From the NCBI RefSeq assembly GCF_027922265.1, contig NZ_BSFI01000004.1, positions 1 to 64,000 of the forward strand: a stretch of 64,000 bases of DNA, read 5' to 3'. Shown here in pieces: positions 7,724 through 15,448 of the stretch; position 1 is the stretch's first letter, and every line of letters begins with the position of its first letter. A program made the position numbers and the translations under genes. Below the pieces are notes generated by a model. The model was not told the origin of the DNA. It saw only the letters and a program-made list of their open reading frames with translations, and ran no database searches. The DNA comes from Hansschlegelia plantiphila. Its GTDB lineage: Bacteria; Pseudomonadota; Alphaproteobacteria; Rhizobiales; Methylopilaceae.

Positions 7724-8116
7724 TTAGGAGCCCCTCATTATTGATATAGTTGTTACTATAATAGTAAGGGCGGCAAGGCCTAGGAATATGAGCATATTGA
7801 CTTGATTTGTGAGACTAGAGGGATCGTAAAGCATTCCTACTATGAACGATAAAGCTGAAGACACAGCATTTAGTATCTTGGGCCATATCGTTATTTTGGG
7901 GGAGCCAAAAGTTTGTTTTTGTGATGACACGGCGTCATTGACCATGCCTTGGGTAATTTCAGTTGTGCCATCGGTGCTGTTTCGGGTTGCTTCGATTCGA
8001 TTTGCCTCTTTGATCAAATCGACGGCGTATTGTTCGACAGCCTTTTTCAAGTGCTCCCGTGCGGGTGCCGTAAAGCCCCCGAGATCGTCTTCTGCAATCT
8101 GAAAATCGAGAGGCAT
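7724..8116 (-). CDS. small two-helix membrane protein with helical N-terminal domain, partner of the HEPN-like protein
   Basis: A 130-residue protein, first gene of the AT-rich pair. Residues 15-65 form a soluble helical region (REHLKKAVEQYAVDLIKEAN, then TEITQGMVNDA). The helix-then-EIT-x2-MV-x2-A pattern recalls the alpha2-L2-alpha3 part of a histone fold, as seen in some small bacterial proteins. Two hydrophobic helices follow (about 78-97 and 106-126), ending in a short positive tail. It could be a sensor, inhibitor or DNA-binding tether for the HEPN-like membrane protein. The ATG at 8116 lacks a clear ribosome site; its frame is open and AT-rich throughout. The family call is weak; the gene itself and the operon are well supported. 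Confidence 0.6.
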   Translation of the reverse strand: MPLDFQIAEDDLGGFTAPAREHLKKAVEQYAVDLIKEANRIEATRNSTDGTTEITQGMVNDAVSSQKQTFGSPKITIWPKILNAVSSALSFIVGMLYDPSSLTNQVNMLIFLGLAALTIIVTTISIMRGS

Positions 8117-8587
8117 GTTTTGTCGTGCTTTGGCTGCGAAGCTACGAGCATAAGTTGAACGCTCGGCGAAGCCTAGCCGCTAAGAAGCCCAAGTGACGTT
8201 CCACACAGCCGAAACGGTGAGATGGACCCGTCACGATCAGCTTGGGCCTCAGGAGAGGACTGAGAGACCAAGACCTGCGGGTCGGCTGATCGGGCGGACG
8301 CCTCAGGGGAGAGCGCCCAAACAGCGGGCGAGATACGCCAACGAATCCGACAGGCGTTTAGATGGGTAAAAATCGCCAAAAAATATTTCTTATCAAACGA
8401 ACGATCGTTACTTTGAAACTTTGTTACCAAAAACCCAAGATTTTCTAGGCAGGACATCTGACAAGGCATTGTGAGATAATGTTTACGGCAAGATGATTTT
8501 TACCGCGTAGTGTTTGTTATTTGAATCTTATTGCGACGGAGCGTGGCTCCTCATAGATTGGCGAAAGTCAACTAGGAGGGCCCTCCC
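8117..8587. other. cargo 5' region and junction back to phage backbone, no gene
   Basis: This 471-base gap separates the divergent cargo pair (leftward) from the MerR-like gene (rightward). The left part (8160-8340) is of middling GC, the right part (8340-8530) strongly A/T-rich. It should hold the promoter of the cargo pair and perhaps one for the structural operon. A perfect 10-base palindrome, AACGATCGTT, lies at 8400-8409 and could be an operator. A 98-codon leftward frame here (8173-8469) has no recognisable features and I do not call it. Confidence 0.5.
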
Positions 8588-9187
8588 GTGAGCGAAGTCG
8601 AGCACTACGGCGGACTGTTTTACGTGCCCGAAGTTCAGGAGCGAGACCCGTCGCTCCTCCCCCTCGGGGTCGTGGCCGCTTTGACCGCTCGGCCGGGCGA
8701 TGACCTTTCGCTTCTCCGAGACCGACTCGCCCATCACAGGAAAGAGGGCCACCTGACCCCCGCCGCTCGGGAATCCGGCGTCAAAGGCGCATGGCTCTTC
8801 GATCTCGGCGGCGTCGTGCTGGCGGCGATCCTGCTCAGGCTTTGCGAGCTAGGGATCAAGAACGCCGAGGCCGTTCGGGCTGTCGTCCTTGCCGCAACCA
8901 CGTGGACGGCGGAGGACTTCGAGGCTCTCGGCGGACCGGGGGTGTCCCCACTCGGCGAGGTCATCGCCCGCCACGAGCAAGGCGAGCGCTCGTTCGGCCT
9001 TCAGCTCCATTCGCTTGCGCCGCAGGCCAGCGGCCCCATTCGCTATGCAGCCCGGCTCTACTCGACCCGCCGGAACGAAGGAACGTTCTGGCACGTCCCA
9101 ACCGACGGGTATGACTCCCGCGCCGTCGTCTCGATCGACCTGATCGACATCCTCGACCGCATCACCGCTCGTCGTCAGGCCCACTGA
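8588..9187 (+). CDS. MerR-like helix-turn-helix protein, hypothetical
   Basis: A 199-residue protein with a GTG start and a strong AGGAGG eight bases upstream. The stretch LRDRLAHHRKEGHLTPAARE, then GAWLFDLGGVVLAAILLRLC ELGI, follows the spacing of MerR-type winged helices (helix, L-T-P wing, tyrosine/leucine strand, helix ending in L-G). The C-terminal half (120-199) has no family I know. The stop overlaps the portal start by one base, so it is in the head-gene operon. It might be a regulator of the element or a packaging accessory protein. The MerR likeness is a pattern reading, not a search result. Confidence 0.55.
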   Translation: MSEVEHYGGLFYVPEVQERDPSLLPLGVVAALTARPGDDLSLLRDRLAHHRKEGHLTPAARESGVKGAWLFDLGGVVLAAILLRLCELGIKNAEAVRAVVLAATTWTAEDFEALGGPGVSPLGEVIARHEQGERSFGLQLHSLAPQASGPIRYAARLYSTRRNEGTFWHVPTDGYDSRAVVSIDLIDILDRITARRQAH

Positions 9188-10554
9188 TGCTCGACCGCGC
9201 CCGCGCCTTCGTTGCCGACATGATCCGCCCGGCCGCACCGGGCAGCGTCCGCCGTTTCGACGGTGCGACGGGCGGCCGGCGTGCGGGAGGCATTGGTTCG
9301 TTCGGGTCGATCAATCCTGAGATCGGCGGCGCGGCGGCAACGGTCCGCGGCCGCGCTAGATACCTCGCTCGGAATAACTCTTGGCTTGCGAACGGCGTCG
9401 CCAACTGGACGGCCGCGCTCGTCGGCAGCGGCATCCGTCCGACGAGCCCCAGCCCGGACGCGGTCGCGACCTTCGATCGCTGGAGCCTCGACGCGGACGC
9501 GGACGGTCGATCAGATTTCTTCGGCCTTCAAGCAGCGATTGCGCGCCACCTCGTCGAGGACGGCGAAGCGTTCGTTCATCTCCGGGCGGATGACGACGGC
9601 GGCTTCCGTGTCCGGGTTCTGCCTCCCGAACAGGTCGACGAGACGTTGACGCGCGATCTCGGCGACGGCCGCGCCATCGTCCAAGGCGTGGAGTTCGACG
9701 CCGCCGGCCGGCGCGTCGCCTACTACGTGACGCCCCAAAACCCGACGCAGCAATTCATGACCTACGCCGCGCCTGTGCGGGTCGACGCGGCCGACGTCCT
9801 TCATATCTTCGCCCCGCTCGCGGCCGGACAGGTGCGCGGCATTAGCTGGCTCGCCCCCGTGATCCTGCCCGCGAGCGAATTGGACCAGCTCACGGACGCC
9901 CTTCTGGTCGGGGCCAAGGTCGCGGCGATGCATGCCGCGTTTCTGGTCGACTTGAATGTTGCTGGCGAGCCGTTCGACGGCGACCTGACGAACGTCTCTC
10001 TGGAGCCCGGCACCGTCCGACGGCTGCCCAACGGCTTCGACATGAAGTTCAACACGCCGCCTCAGACGCAGCAGACGGCCGAGTTCGTCAAACACTCGCT
10101 CCGCGGCCTCGCAGCGGGCCTTGGCCTGCCGTCGCACATGCTCGACGGCGACCTCTCCGGCGCGAACTACAGCAGCCTTCGGGCGGGCCTGATCCCGTTC
10201 CGGCAGCGGGTCGAGCAGATTCAATATCACGTGCTCGCGCCGCAGCTTCTCCGGCCCGTCTGGGATCGCGTCCAGTTGCTGTTCGGAGATCACGACGCAC
10301 GCGCTGAGTGGCTCCCGCCGGCATGGCAGCAGGTCGACCCGCAGAAGGCCCTCGAAGCGGATACGGCGGAGATCACCGCCGGCCTCGCCTCGCGCCGTCA
10401 GAAGGTCGCGGAGCGCGGCTGGAGCGTGGAGGAACTGGACGCCGAGATCGTCGCCGACCGGGCGCGTGAAGAGGCTCTGGGGCTGAGCTTTGGGGCCGCC
10501 GCGGTCACTCCGAACGAAGACAAGTCCGACCCCGAGAAGGAGCCAAAGCCGTGA
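9187..10554 (+). CDS. phage portal protein, lambda family
   Basis: A 455-residue portal subunit. The N terminus (RGRARYLARNNSWLANGVAN) and the segment ADVLHIFAPLAAGQVRGISW followed by LAPVILPASELDQLTDALLV are hallmarks of lambda gpB-type portals (Phage_portal_2). It would form the dodecameric ring at the capsid vertex through which TerL pumps DNA. It starts on the last base of the preceding stop and ends overlapping the next gene by four bases. The order portal, protease, capsid is canonical. Length is close to the family norm, with no sign of truncation. Confidence 0.93.
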   Translation: MLDRARAFVADMIRPAAPGSVRRFDGATGGRRAGGIGSFGSINPEIGGAAATVRGRARYLARNNSWLANGVANWTAALVGSGIRPTSPSPDAVATFDRWSLDADADGRSDFFGLQAAIARHLVEDGEAFVHLRADDDGGFRVRVLPPEQVDETLTRDLGDGRAIVQGVEFDAAGRRVAYYVTPQNPTQQFMTYAAPVRVDAADVLHIFAPLAAGQVRGISWLAPVILPASELDQLTDALLVGAKVAAMHAAFLVDLNVAGEPFDGDLTNVSLEPGTVRRLPNGFDMKFNTPPQTQQTAEFVKHSLRGLAAGLGLPSHMLDGDLSGANYSSLRAGLIPFRQRVEQIQYHVLAPQLLRPVWDRVQLLFGDHDARAEWLPPAWQQVDPQKALEADTAEITAGLASRRQKVAERGWSVEELDAEIVADRAREEALGLSFGAAAVTPNEDKSDPEKEPKP

Positions 10555-10784
10555 CCGCGACCGTCCGCGATTTTCGCGAGATTGACCCCGCCAAATTCAA
10601 GGCTGCCGCGATCCTCCTCATGAAGGGGCACGGCAACCCGCCGCGCCGCCTGGTGCGCGCCATGAAGCACGCCCCGGCGAAGCTGGTCCTCGCCGGCCTC
10701 TTCGACGTGTTGCGGCTCCCGTATCTCGATCTGGAGATCGACGGCCAGATTATTCGGGTCGTCGAAGCGCAGGGGACCGCCTGA
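10551..10784 (+). CDS. small hypothetical phage protein between portal and protease
   Basis: A 77-residue protein that starts with a GTG overlapping the portal stop (GTGA) and ends one base into the next start. A GAGAAGGAG sequence upstream gives ribosome binding. Middle residues are basic (HGNPPRRLVRAMKHAPAKLV), the C terminus is beta-rich (YLDLEIDGQIIRVVEAQG). I recognise no family. Its place, translationally coupled between portal and protease, suggests a role in head assembly or protease control, but this is position only. Confidence 0.7.
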   Translation: MTATVRDFREIDPAKFKAAAILLMKGHGNPPRRLVRAMKHAPAKLVLAGLFDVLRLPYLDLEIDGQIIRVVEAQGTA

Positions 10785-12607
10785 TGATCACGCTAAGCGC
10801 AGGGCATCGGCGCGAGCCCGAACCCGAGGTAATGACCCGTAGAGCCGCCACGAAGGGCAGCTTCGACAGCGAGGCCATGGTGATCACGGCCGTCGTGGCG
10901 AGCGGTTCGCCCGTCGGTCGGCGCGATGCGCGTAGCGGGTTCAACGAAGTGCTCGACGTGGCCGGCGCTCGCCTGCCGATCGACGTGCCTTTGCTGGACT
11001 CCCACAATCAAGGTCGGGCTGCGGCCACGATCGGCCGCGCCTTCAACTTCCGGCGCGAGGGTGACGTCATCCTCGCCGACATCCGCTTCAGCACGGCGCC
11101 GGACGTCCAGCCCATCGTGGATCGCTTTCGCGACGGCACTCTCAATTCCTTTTCGGTTGGATACCGCGTCTCTCGTTGGGAAGACACGAACGCTGCCCCG
11201 CGTGTCCGCACTGCAAAGGACTGGGAAATTTTTGAGGTCTCGGTCGTGTCGATCGGGGCTGATCCCAACGCACGCAAAAGGAGCGGGGCAATGGACGACG
11301 AGACTGACGTGATCGACGCGGCGGCCGCTGAGCCGACGATCGTCGAAACCCGAGCCGCCATCCGCGGGATCGCCCGGACGGCGGGCCTGCCGACGACATG
11401 GGCCGATGAGCAGATCGACAATGAGGCGACCGTCACGGAAGCGCGCGCCGCCGCGTTCGAGGCGATGCAGGCGCGGACCCGGCGCACGCCGGCAATCCGC
11501 ACCGCGGCCCCTGTCGCCGACGGCGAGGTCCGCTTCCGCGCCATGGAAGACGCTCTCGCCGTCCGCACGACGGGAGCGCTGCCGATTGACGCGGCCCGCG
11601 CCGAAGCCGCCCGGCCGTTCGTCGGCCATAGCCTCCGGGACTTCGCCCGTGAGGCCCTGACCCTCCGCGGCGTCTCGACGACGGGGATGAGCCCCGACGA
11701 GCTGTTCCGTGCGGCCATGCACACGACGACGGATTTCCCGAACCTCCTTACGGGCGCGGGCCGGCGAAGCTTGCTGGCGTCGTATCAGGCCGCGCAGAGC
11801 GTCCTCAAGTCGATCAGTCGGCAGGGCAGCCGGGTCGACTTCCGCTCGGGCTCGACGATACGCCTGGGCGAACTGGGCGCTCTCCAGCGTGTGAGCGAGG
11901 CGGGCGAGATCAAGGCGACTTCGCGTGCGGAGACGGCCGAGAGCTACGCGATCGATACTTATGGCGCAATCTTCTCGATCAGCCGCAAGGCGCTCGTGAA
12001 CGACGATCTCGGTGCGTTCAATGACTGGTCCCGCGCCGCCGGGCAGGCCGCCGCGACGACCGAGGCGAACCTGCTCTACGGGCTGCTCTCGCAGAGCTCG
12101 GGCGCGGGGCCGACCATGAGCGACGGGAAGAGGCTCTTCCACGCGGACCACGGCAACACAGTTACTTCCGCCACCCTGTCGAGTCCTGCTTTGTCGATCG
12201 ACGCTCTGTCCGCGGCCCGCCTCGCGTTGCGCCTCCAGACCGGCGTTGACGGCAAGACACGGATCGCGGCGACGCCGAAGTATCTCGTCGTCGGGCCGAA
12301 GCTGGAGACGCTCGCCGAGCAGGTCTTGGCGGCGCTCTCGGCCACTACGACGGACGGCGTGAACCCCTTCTCCGGCAAGCTCACGCTGCTCGTCGAGCCG
12401 CGGATCACGGACGTTTCTTGGTACGTCTTCGCCGATCCGGCACAGCTCCCAGTCCTCGAATACTCCTACCTCGCAAGCGCCCCGGGGCCGCAGCTCTCCG
12501 AACGGGAGGGCTGGGACGTCTTGAGCCGCGAATTCCGCGTCTTCGAGGACTTCGGCGCGGGCGCGATCGACTGGCGCGGCGCCGTCCGCAGCTCAGGCGT
12601 CAGCTAA
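10784..12607 (+). CDS. prohead protease-major capsid protein fusion
   Basis: A 607-residue fusion. Residues about 20-175 are an HK97-type (U35) prohead protease: LLDSHNQG with H74 and NSFSVGYRV with S124 as the likely catalytic pair. A linker rich in Ala/Glu/Arg (about 180-300) may serve as a scaffold. From about 310 it is a major capsid protein of the Mu gpT-like kind (FPNLLTGAGRRSLLASYQAA, then AISRKALVNDDLGAFNDWSR-like segment), ending in YSYLASAPGPQL. Such fusions are known in alphaproteobacterial phage elements. The protease would presumably cut itself away from the capsid subunit. The start overlaps the previous stop (TGATGA), the stop overlaps the next start (TAATG). Confidence 0.9.
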   Translation: MITLSAGHRREPEPEVMTRRAATKGSFDSEAMVITAVVASGSPVGRRDARSGFNEVLDVAGARLPIDVPLLDSHNQGRAAATIGRAFNFRREGDVILADIRFSTAPDVQPIVDRFRDGTLNSFSVGYRVSRWEDTNAAPRVRTAKDWEIFEVSVVSIGADPNARKRSGAMDDETDVIDAAAAEPTIVETRAAIRGIARTAGLPTTWADEQIDNEATVTEARAAAFEAMQARTRRTPAIRTAAPVADGEVRFRAMEDALAVRTTGALPIDAARAEAARPFVGHSLRDFAREALTLRGVSTTGMSPDELFRAAMHTTTDFPNLLTGAGRRSLLASYQAAQSVLKSISRQGSRVDFRSGSTIRLGELGALQRVSEAGEIKATSRAETAESYAIDTYGAIFSISRKALVNDDLGAFNDWSRAAGQAAATTEANLLYGLLSQSSGAGPTMSDGKRLFHADHGNTVTSATLSSPALSIDALSAARLALRLQTGVDGKTRIAATPKYLVVGPKLETLAEQVLAALSATTTDGVNPFSGKLTLLVEPRITDVSWYVFADPAQLPVLEYSYLASAPGPQLSEREGWDVLSREFRVFEDFGAGAIDWRGAVRSSGVS

Positions 12608-12831
12608 TGCCCGCGACCGCCGAGCAGCTTCGCCAATGGCGGGACGGGCTGATGCAAGCCCGTCTCCAAGGGGTCCGCGAGTACCGCGACTCCAACGGTG
12701 AGGCCGTCACCTACAAGTCGGATTCCGAGATGGCTCGCGCCATCGCGGCTGCCGACGCTGAGATCGCCGCCCTCGCGGGGCCGCGGCCCAACGCCTTCAC
12801 CTTCCAGACCTCGAAAGGACTCGACCGATGA
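12607..12831 (+). CDS. gpW-like head-tail joining protein
   Basis: A 74-residue protein whose N-terminal pattern (LRQWRDGLMQARLQGVREYR, then AVTYKSDSEMARAIAAADAE) fits the gpW family, which closes the portal after packaging and prepares the head for a tail. Its ATG overlaps the capsid stop (TAATG), and its own stop overlaps the next ATG. It is the only hint of a head-tail interface in the element. It would let capsids accept tails from another phage, which fits a satellite. Confidence 0.75.
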   Translation: MPATAEQLRQWRDGLMQARLQGVREYRDSNGEAVTYKSDSEMARAIAAADAEIAALAGPRPNAFTFQTSKGLDR

Positions 12832-13157
12832 AGAATTACGTTCAGGCCGGGGTCAATCTGACCCTTCCTGCCCCCTACGCCCTGAAGGGCGGCGACGGCG
12901 CTCTCGTCGGCCTGATCTTCGGCATCGCGGCCGAAGACGCGGCTCAAGATGGCGAAGTCGACCTCGTGACGAAGGGCGTCTTCAACCTCGCCAAGGTTGG
13001 CGCGGACGCCTTCGCCGTCGGCGCGGCCGTCTACTGGAACAACACGTCCAAGCTCGCCACATCGACGGTCGGCAGCAATGCCAAGATCGGCGTGGCCGTG
13101 TCGGCGTCGGTCTCAGGCGCGGCCTCGGTCGCTGTCCGCCTCAACGGCGCCTTCTGA
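12828..13157 (+). CDS. DUF2190 family capsid decoration-like protein
   Basis: A 109-residue, glycine/alanine/valine-rich beta protein (KNYVQAGVNLTLPAPYALKG, then AGDAV-like strand, YWNNTSKLATS). This matches DUF2190 proteins, found in phage head operons and thought to be capsid cement or decoration proteins. It starts with an ATG that overlaps the gpW-like stop by four bases, with AAAGGA upstream. It is the last recognisable structural gene; normally tail genes would follow, but here the integrase module begins. Confidence 0.8.
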   Translation: MKNYVQAGVNLTLPAPYALKGGDGALVGLIFGIAAEDAAQDGEVDLVTKGVFNLAKVGADAFAVGAAVYWNNTSKLATSTVGSNAKIGVAVSASVSGAASVAVRLNGAF

Positions 13158-13176
13158 CGTGTCCCGTCGCCCGCCC

Positions 13177-13362
13177 ATGTTCAGACAAGCCGACGTCGTG
13201 AGAGCCGTGAAAGCTGCTCGCGCATCGGGTCTTGACGTGGGTGGGATTGAGATCGCGCCGGACGGGCGCATTATCGTTCACAGTCAAGCCGAGAAGGTTC
13301 CCGCGAGCCCGCTCGATGAGTGGAAGGCGAAGCGCGATGCGCGTGCGGCTGAAGGGTCTTAA
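13177..13362 (+). CDS. small pre-integrase protein, possible excisionase-like
   Basis: A 61-residue basic protein starting FRQADVVRAVKAARASGLDV and carrying a beta hairpin (IEIAPDGRIIVHS). Small proteins of this type very often sit directly before tyrosine integrases in rhizobial islands. It overlaps the integrase start by 26 bases. Its true role is unknown; a recombination directionality function is a guess from position. The ATG at 13177 is preferred to a GTG at 13159; neither has a clear ribosome site, so translation probably depends on coupling to the upstream gene. Confidence 0.6.
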   Translation: MFRQADVVRAVKAARASGLDVGGIEIAPDGRIIVHSQAEKVPASPLDEWKAKRDARAAEGS

Positions 13363-14377
13363 CAAGGTTACGAAGCGGCTCGCCGATGGGCGGACCGTGA
13401 CTTACCACTACGCATGGAAGGGTGGACCGGCGCTGCCGGGGAAGCCCGGGTCGGCAGAATTCGTTGCGGCGTACAACGAGGCGGTCGCCAAGCGCACGGC
13501 GGCTCCAGATGGAGTCTTGCTGAAGGTACTACGCGACTATCAGTCATCGTCGAACTTCGATGGGCTCGGCGAACGGTCCAAGAAGGACTACGTGCGCCAG
13601 ATCAAGCGCATCGAAGCCGAGTTCTCAGACTTCCCACTCGCCGCGCTTGCGGACCGCCGCACGCGCGGGGAGTTCATGGCGTGGCGCGACCGGCTGGCGA
13701 AATCGTCGCGTCGGCAAGCTGACTACGCCTATGCGGTGCTCGCGCTCATTCTCGCATGGTCGTTCGACCGCGGACTCGTTCTGTCCAATCCGTGCGAGCG
13801 CGCCGGCAAGGTCTATCGGTCAAAGCGTGTCGAGAACGTTTGGACGGCCGACGACGAGGCGGCATTCATGGCGAAAGCGCCGGCTCACCTGCGGCTCGCC
13901 TTCATGCTCGCGCTGTGGACCGGACAGCGGCAAGGCGACCTCTTGCGGCTGCCGTGGTCGGCCTATGACGGCCAACGCATCCGCCTGAAGCAGGGCAAGA
14001 CCGGAGCCCGCGTGTCCGTCCCGATTGGCGCGTCCCTAAAAATCCTGCTCGACGCCACGAAGAAGCGTGCCGTCACGATCCTCACGACTGAAGCAGGAAC
14101 GGCGTGGACAGAGTCCGGCTTTCGGGCGTCATGGCGCACCGCCGTGAAAAAGGCTGGGGTCGTTGGGGTGACGTTCCACGACCTTCGCGGCACGGCCGTG
14201 ACCCGACTTGCCCTCGCGGATTGCTCGGAAGCGGAGATCGCGACGATCACCGGCCATAGCCTGAAAGATGTCGGGGCGATCCTCGACGCGCACTATCTGC
14301 GGCGTGATTCCGGCCTTGGCGTCTCGGCTATCCGTAAGCGCGAGGCGCACGAAGCCGGAACGAAAACTCCCAACTGA
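13337..14377 (+). CDS. tyrosine-recombinase integrase
   Basis: A 346-residue phage-type integrase. It has an N-terminal arm-binding region, a core-binding SAM-like domain (about 60-150) and a catalytic domain with R198 (TGQRQGD), K221, H281 and R284 (HDLRG), H307 (GHS) and Y320 (AHYLRR). The full catalytic set is present, so it should be active. It begins inside the preceding small gene and ends 60 bases before the tRNA-Met repeat, which is its likely attachment site. It would insert and, with an excision factor, excise the element. Confidence 0.95.
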   Translation: MRVRLKGLNKVTKRLADGRTVTYHYAWKGGPALPGKPGSAEFVAAYNEAVAKRTAAPDGVLLKVLRDYQSSSNFDGLGERSKKDYVRQIKRIEAEFSDFPLAALADRRTRGEFMAWRDRLAKSSRRQADYAYAVLALILAWSFDRGLVLSNPCERAGKVYRSKRVENVWTADDEAAFMAKAPAHLRLAFMLALWTGQRQGDLLRLPWSAYDGQRIRLKQGKTGARVSVPIGASLKILLDATKKRAVTILTTEAGTAWTESGFRASWRTAVKKAGVVGVTFHDLRGTAVTRLALADCSEAEIATITGHSLKDVGAILDAHYLRRDSGLGVSAIRKREAHEAGTKTPN

Positions 14378-14437
14378 ACGCCCAACTAACCGTCGAGAGT
14401 TAAAGTCGAGAGACCGAAAAAGCGTAATAAAATCAAT

Positions 14438-14485
14438 TGGTAGCGGAGGAGGGACTCGAACCCCCGACACGCGGATTATGATTCC
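14438..14485 (+). repeat. right attachment repeat (attR), inside tRNA-Met
   Basis: Identical over 48 bases to 1903-1950. It covers the 3' part of the tRNA-Met gene from the anticodon stem to the CCA end. Because integration keeps this copy in the intact tRNA, the gene is still functional after insertion. Confidence 0.9.
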
Positions 14486-14514
14486 GCTGCTCTAACCAGC
14501 TGAGCTACTCCGCC
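14438..14514 (-). tRNA. tRNA-Met (CAT)
   Basis: A 77-base tRNA on the minus strand. It begins GGCGGAGTAGCTCAG, has the anticodon stem GCGGA/TCCGC around loop ATCATAA (anticodon CAT), a T arm with GGTTCGAGTCC, and ends CTACCA with CCA encoded. The sequence is of elongator type rather than initiator (paired first base). The integrated element uses its 3' part as attachment site. A 3' fragment remains at 1903-1950. Confidence 0.95.
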
Positions 14515-14609
14515 CCGGCGGCCCGACATCGGCGGGCGCGGCGCGGGCGGATATAAGAAAGCGGCGGAGACGGTGTCAAGCAGCGCCGGTCCGGGATGGA
14601 CCGAGGTCC

Positions 14610-15260
14610 TCAGCGCTTGGGACGCGCCGTCTTCGCCGCGGACGCGCCGGACGGGTCATAGCCGACGAGGATGCGCCAGCCTCGGAACCGGTTGTCCGGG
14701 ATCGGCACCACGATGTTGTCCTCGATATGCGTGAAGTCGGCCATGCCCTGGCCGGCGGGCACCGTCACGTCGACCAGATGGCTCTGCGAATAGACCGGCT
14801 TGTCCGCCTCGTCGACGACCGCGATGCGCAGCGGCACGCGGTAGGTTCCCGGTGCGCCCTTAGGTCCAAGGATCAGGCGGCCGACGACGCCGACCCGCAG
14901 TCCCGCCTCGACTCCGAGATTCGAACACTCCCGCGCGGTGTCGGCGAGCGTCGCCTGGTAGCGCAGCTGGAACGGGTCCGTCGAGCCGGCGGCGTCGTAG
15001 ACCGGATAGGCGGCCGCGCCCGTCAGGATGTCGATCGGAGGGCATTCGCGCTTGATCGCGAGGTCGACCGGCGGGGTGACGGGCGGCGGGTTGGCGTTGC
15101 CAAGCAACAGCTTGGTCGCAAGCGAGTCGGATTGCCGGGGGCCGCCCGCATCTGCGCCCTGGTCGCCGCCGACCGTGCTGCAGGCTGTGAGAAGGCCCAT
15201 GAACGCCGCGGCCACTGGCACGCGCATCGCCTTCGGCAGGATCGGGTGGACGCCACGCAT
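14610..15260 (-). CDS. conserved lipoprotein, hypothetical
   Basis: A 216-residue protein with a signal peptide of lipoprotein type: VPVAAAFMGLLTACSTVGG, with lipobox LTAC. It should be lipidated at that cysteine and anchored in the inner or outer membrane, facing the periplasm. The mature part is largely beta (LRVGVVGRLILGP, VPLRIAVVDEADKPVYSQSH), ending in a Ser/Ala/Lys-rich tail. It resembles conserved proteins of unknown function in Hyphomicrobiales. The start at 15260 has GGGGA eight bases upstream; an internal ATG at 15227 would also leave the signal peptide intact. It lies divergent from ispH. Confidence 0.7.
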   Translation of the reverse strand: MRGVHPILPKAMRVPVAAAFMGLLTACSTVGGDQGADAGGPRQSDSLATKLLLGNANPPPVTPPVDLAIKRECPPIDILTGAAAYPVYDAAGSTDPFQLRYQATLADTARECSNLGVEAGLRVGVVGRLILGPKGAPGTYRVPLRIAVVDEADKPVYSQSHLVDVTVPAGQGMADFTHIEDNIVVPIPDNRFRGWRILVGYDPSGASAAKTARPKR

Positions 15261-15448
15261 ACGCAAAATCCCCGGGCCTCGGCCGCTCCGCGATGGGCGG
15301 CGCGCGAGTTATAGCAACCGGTTTCCGGGCTTGGGAAGGCGGCGCCGCGACTTGACACCCCGCTCCCCGCCGCCCCATCTCGGCGTCTGGCCGCCGTCAT
15401 CGGCCGCACGCGCCGCCGCCGAGACTGCAACGCGATCCCCCGAGCTCG

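Larger units (their letters stand above)
1903..14485 (+). mobile_element. integrated capsid-forming phage satellite-like element
   Basis: The element is bounded by the 48-bp direct repeats 1903-1950 and 14438-14485, the right one within tRNA-Met. All structural genes run left to right: primase-helicase, small and large terminase, MerR-like protein, portal, small protein, protease-capsid fusion, two small head genes, a small pre-integrase protein, integrase. Many starts and stops overlap by one to four bases, so the head genes look like one operon. No tail tube, tape measure, baseplate, holin or lysin gene lies between the repeats. Gene content and size match the idea of a capsid-forming satellite (cf-PICI type) that borrows tails and lysis from a helper phage. 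A deleted prophage remains possible, but every recognised gene in it appears intact. Confidence 0.8.

Noticed and set aside
8173..8469. 98-codon minus-strand frame upstream of the cargo pair
   Set aside because: No ribosome site, no domain, and base composition changes in the middle of the frame.
10793..12151. 452-codon open frame on the minus strand in the capsid gene
   Set aside because: Antisense to the protease-capsid fusion, whose motifs and overlapping starts and stops are clear.
1903..14485. Complete prophage
   Set aside because: No tail, baseplate or lysis genes lie between the repeats; every frame larger than about 300 bases is accounted for.
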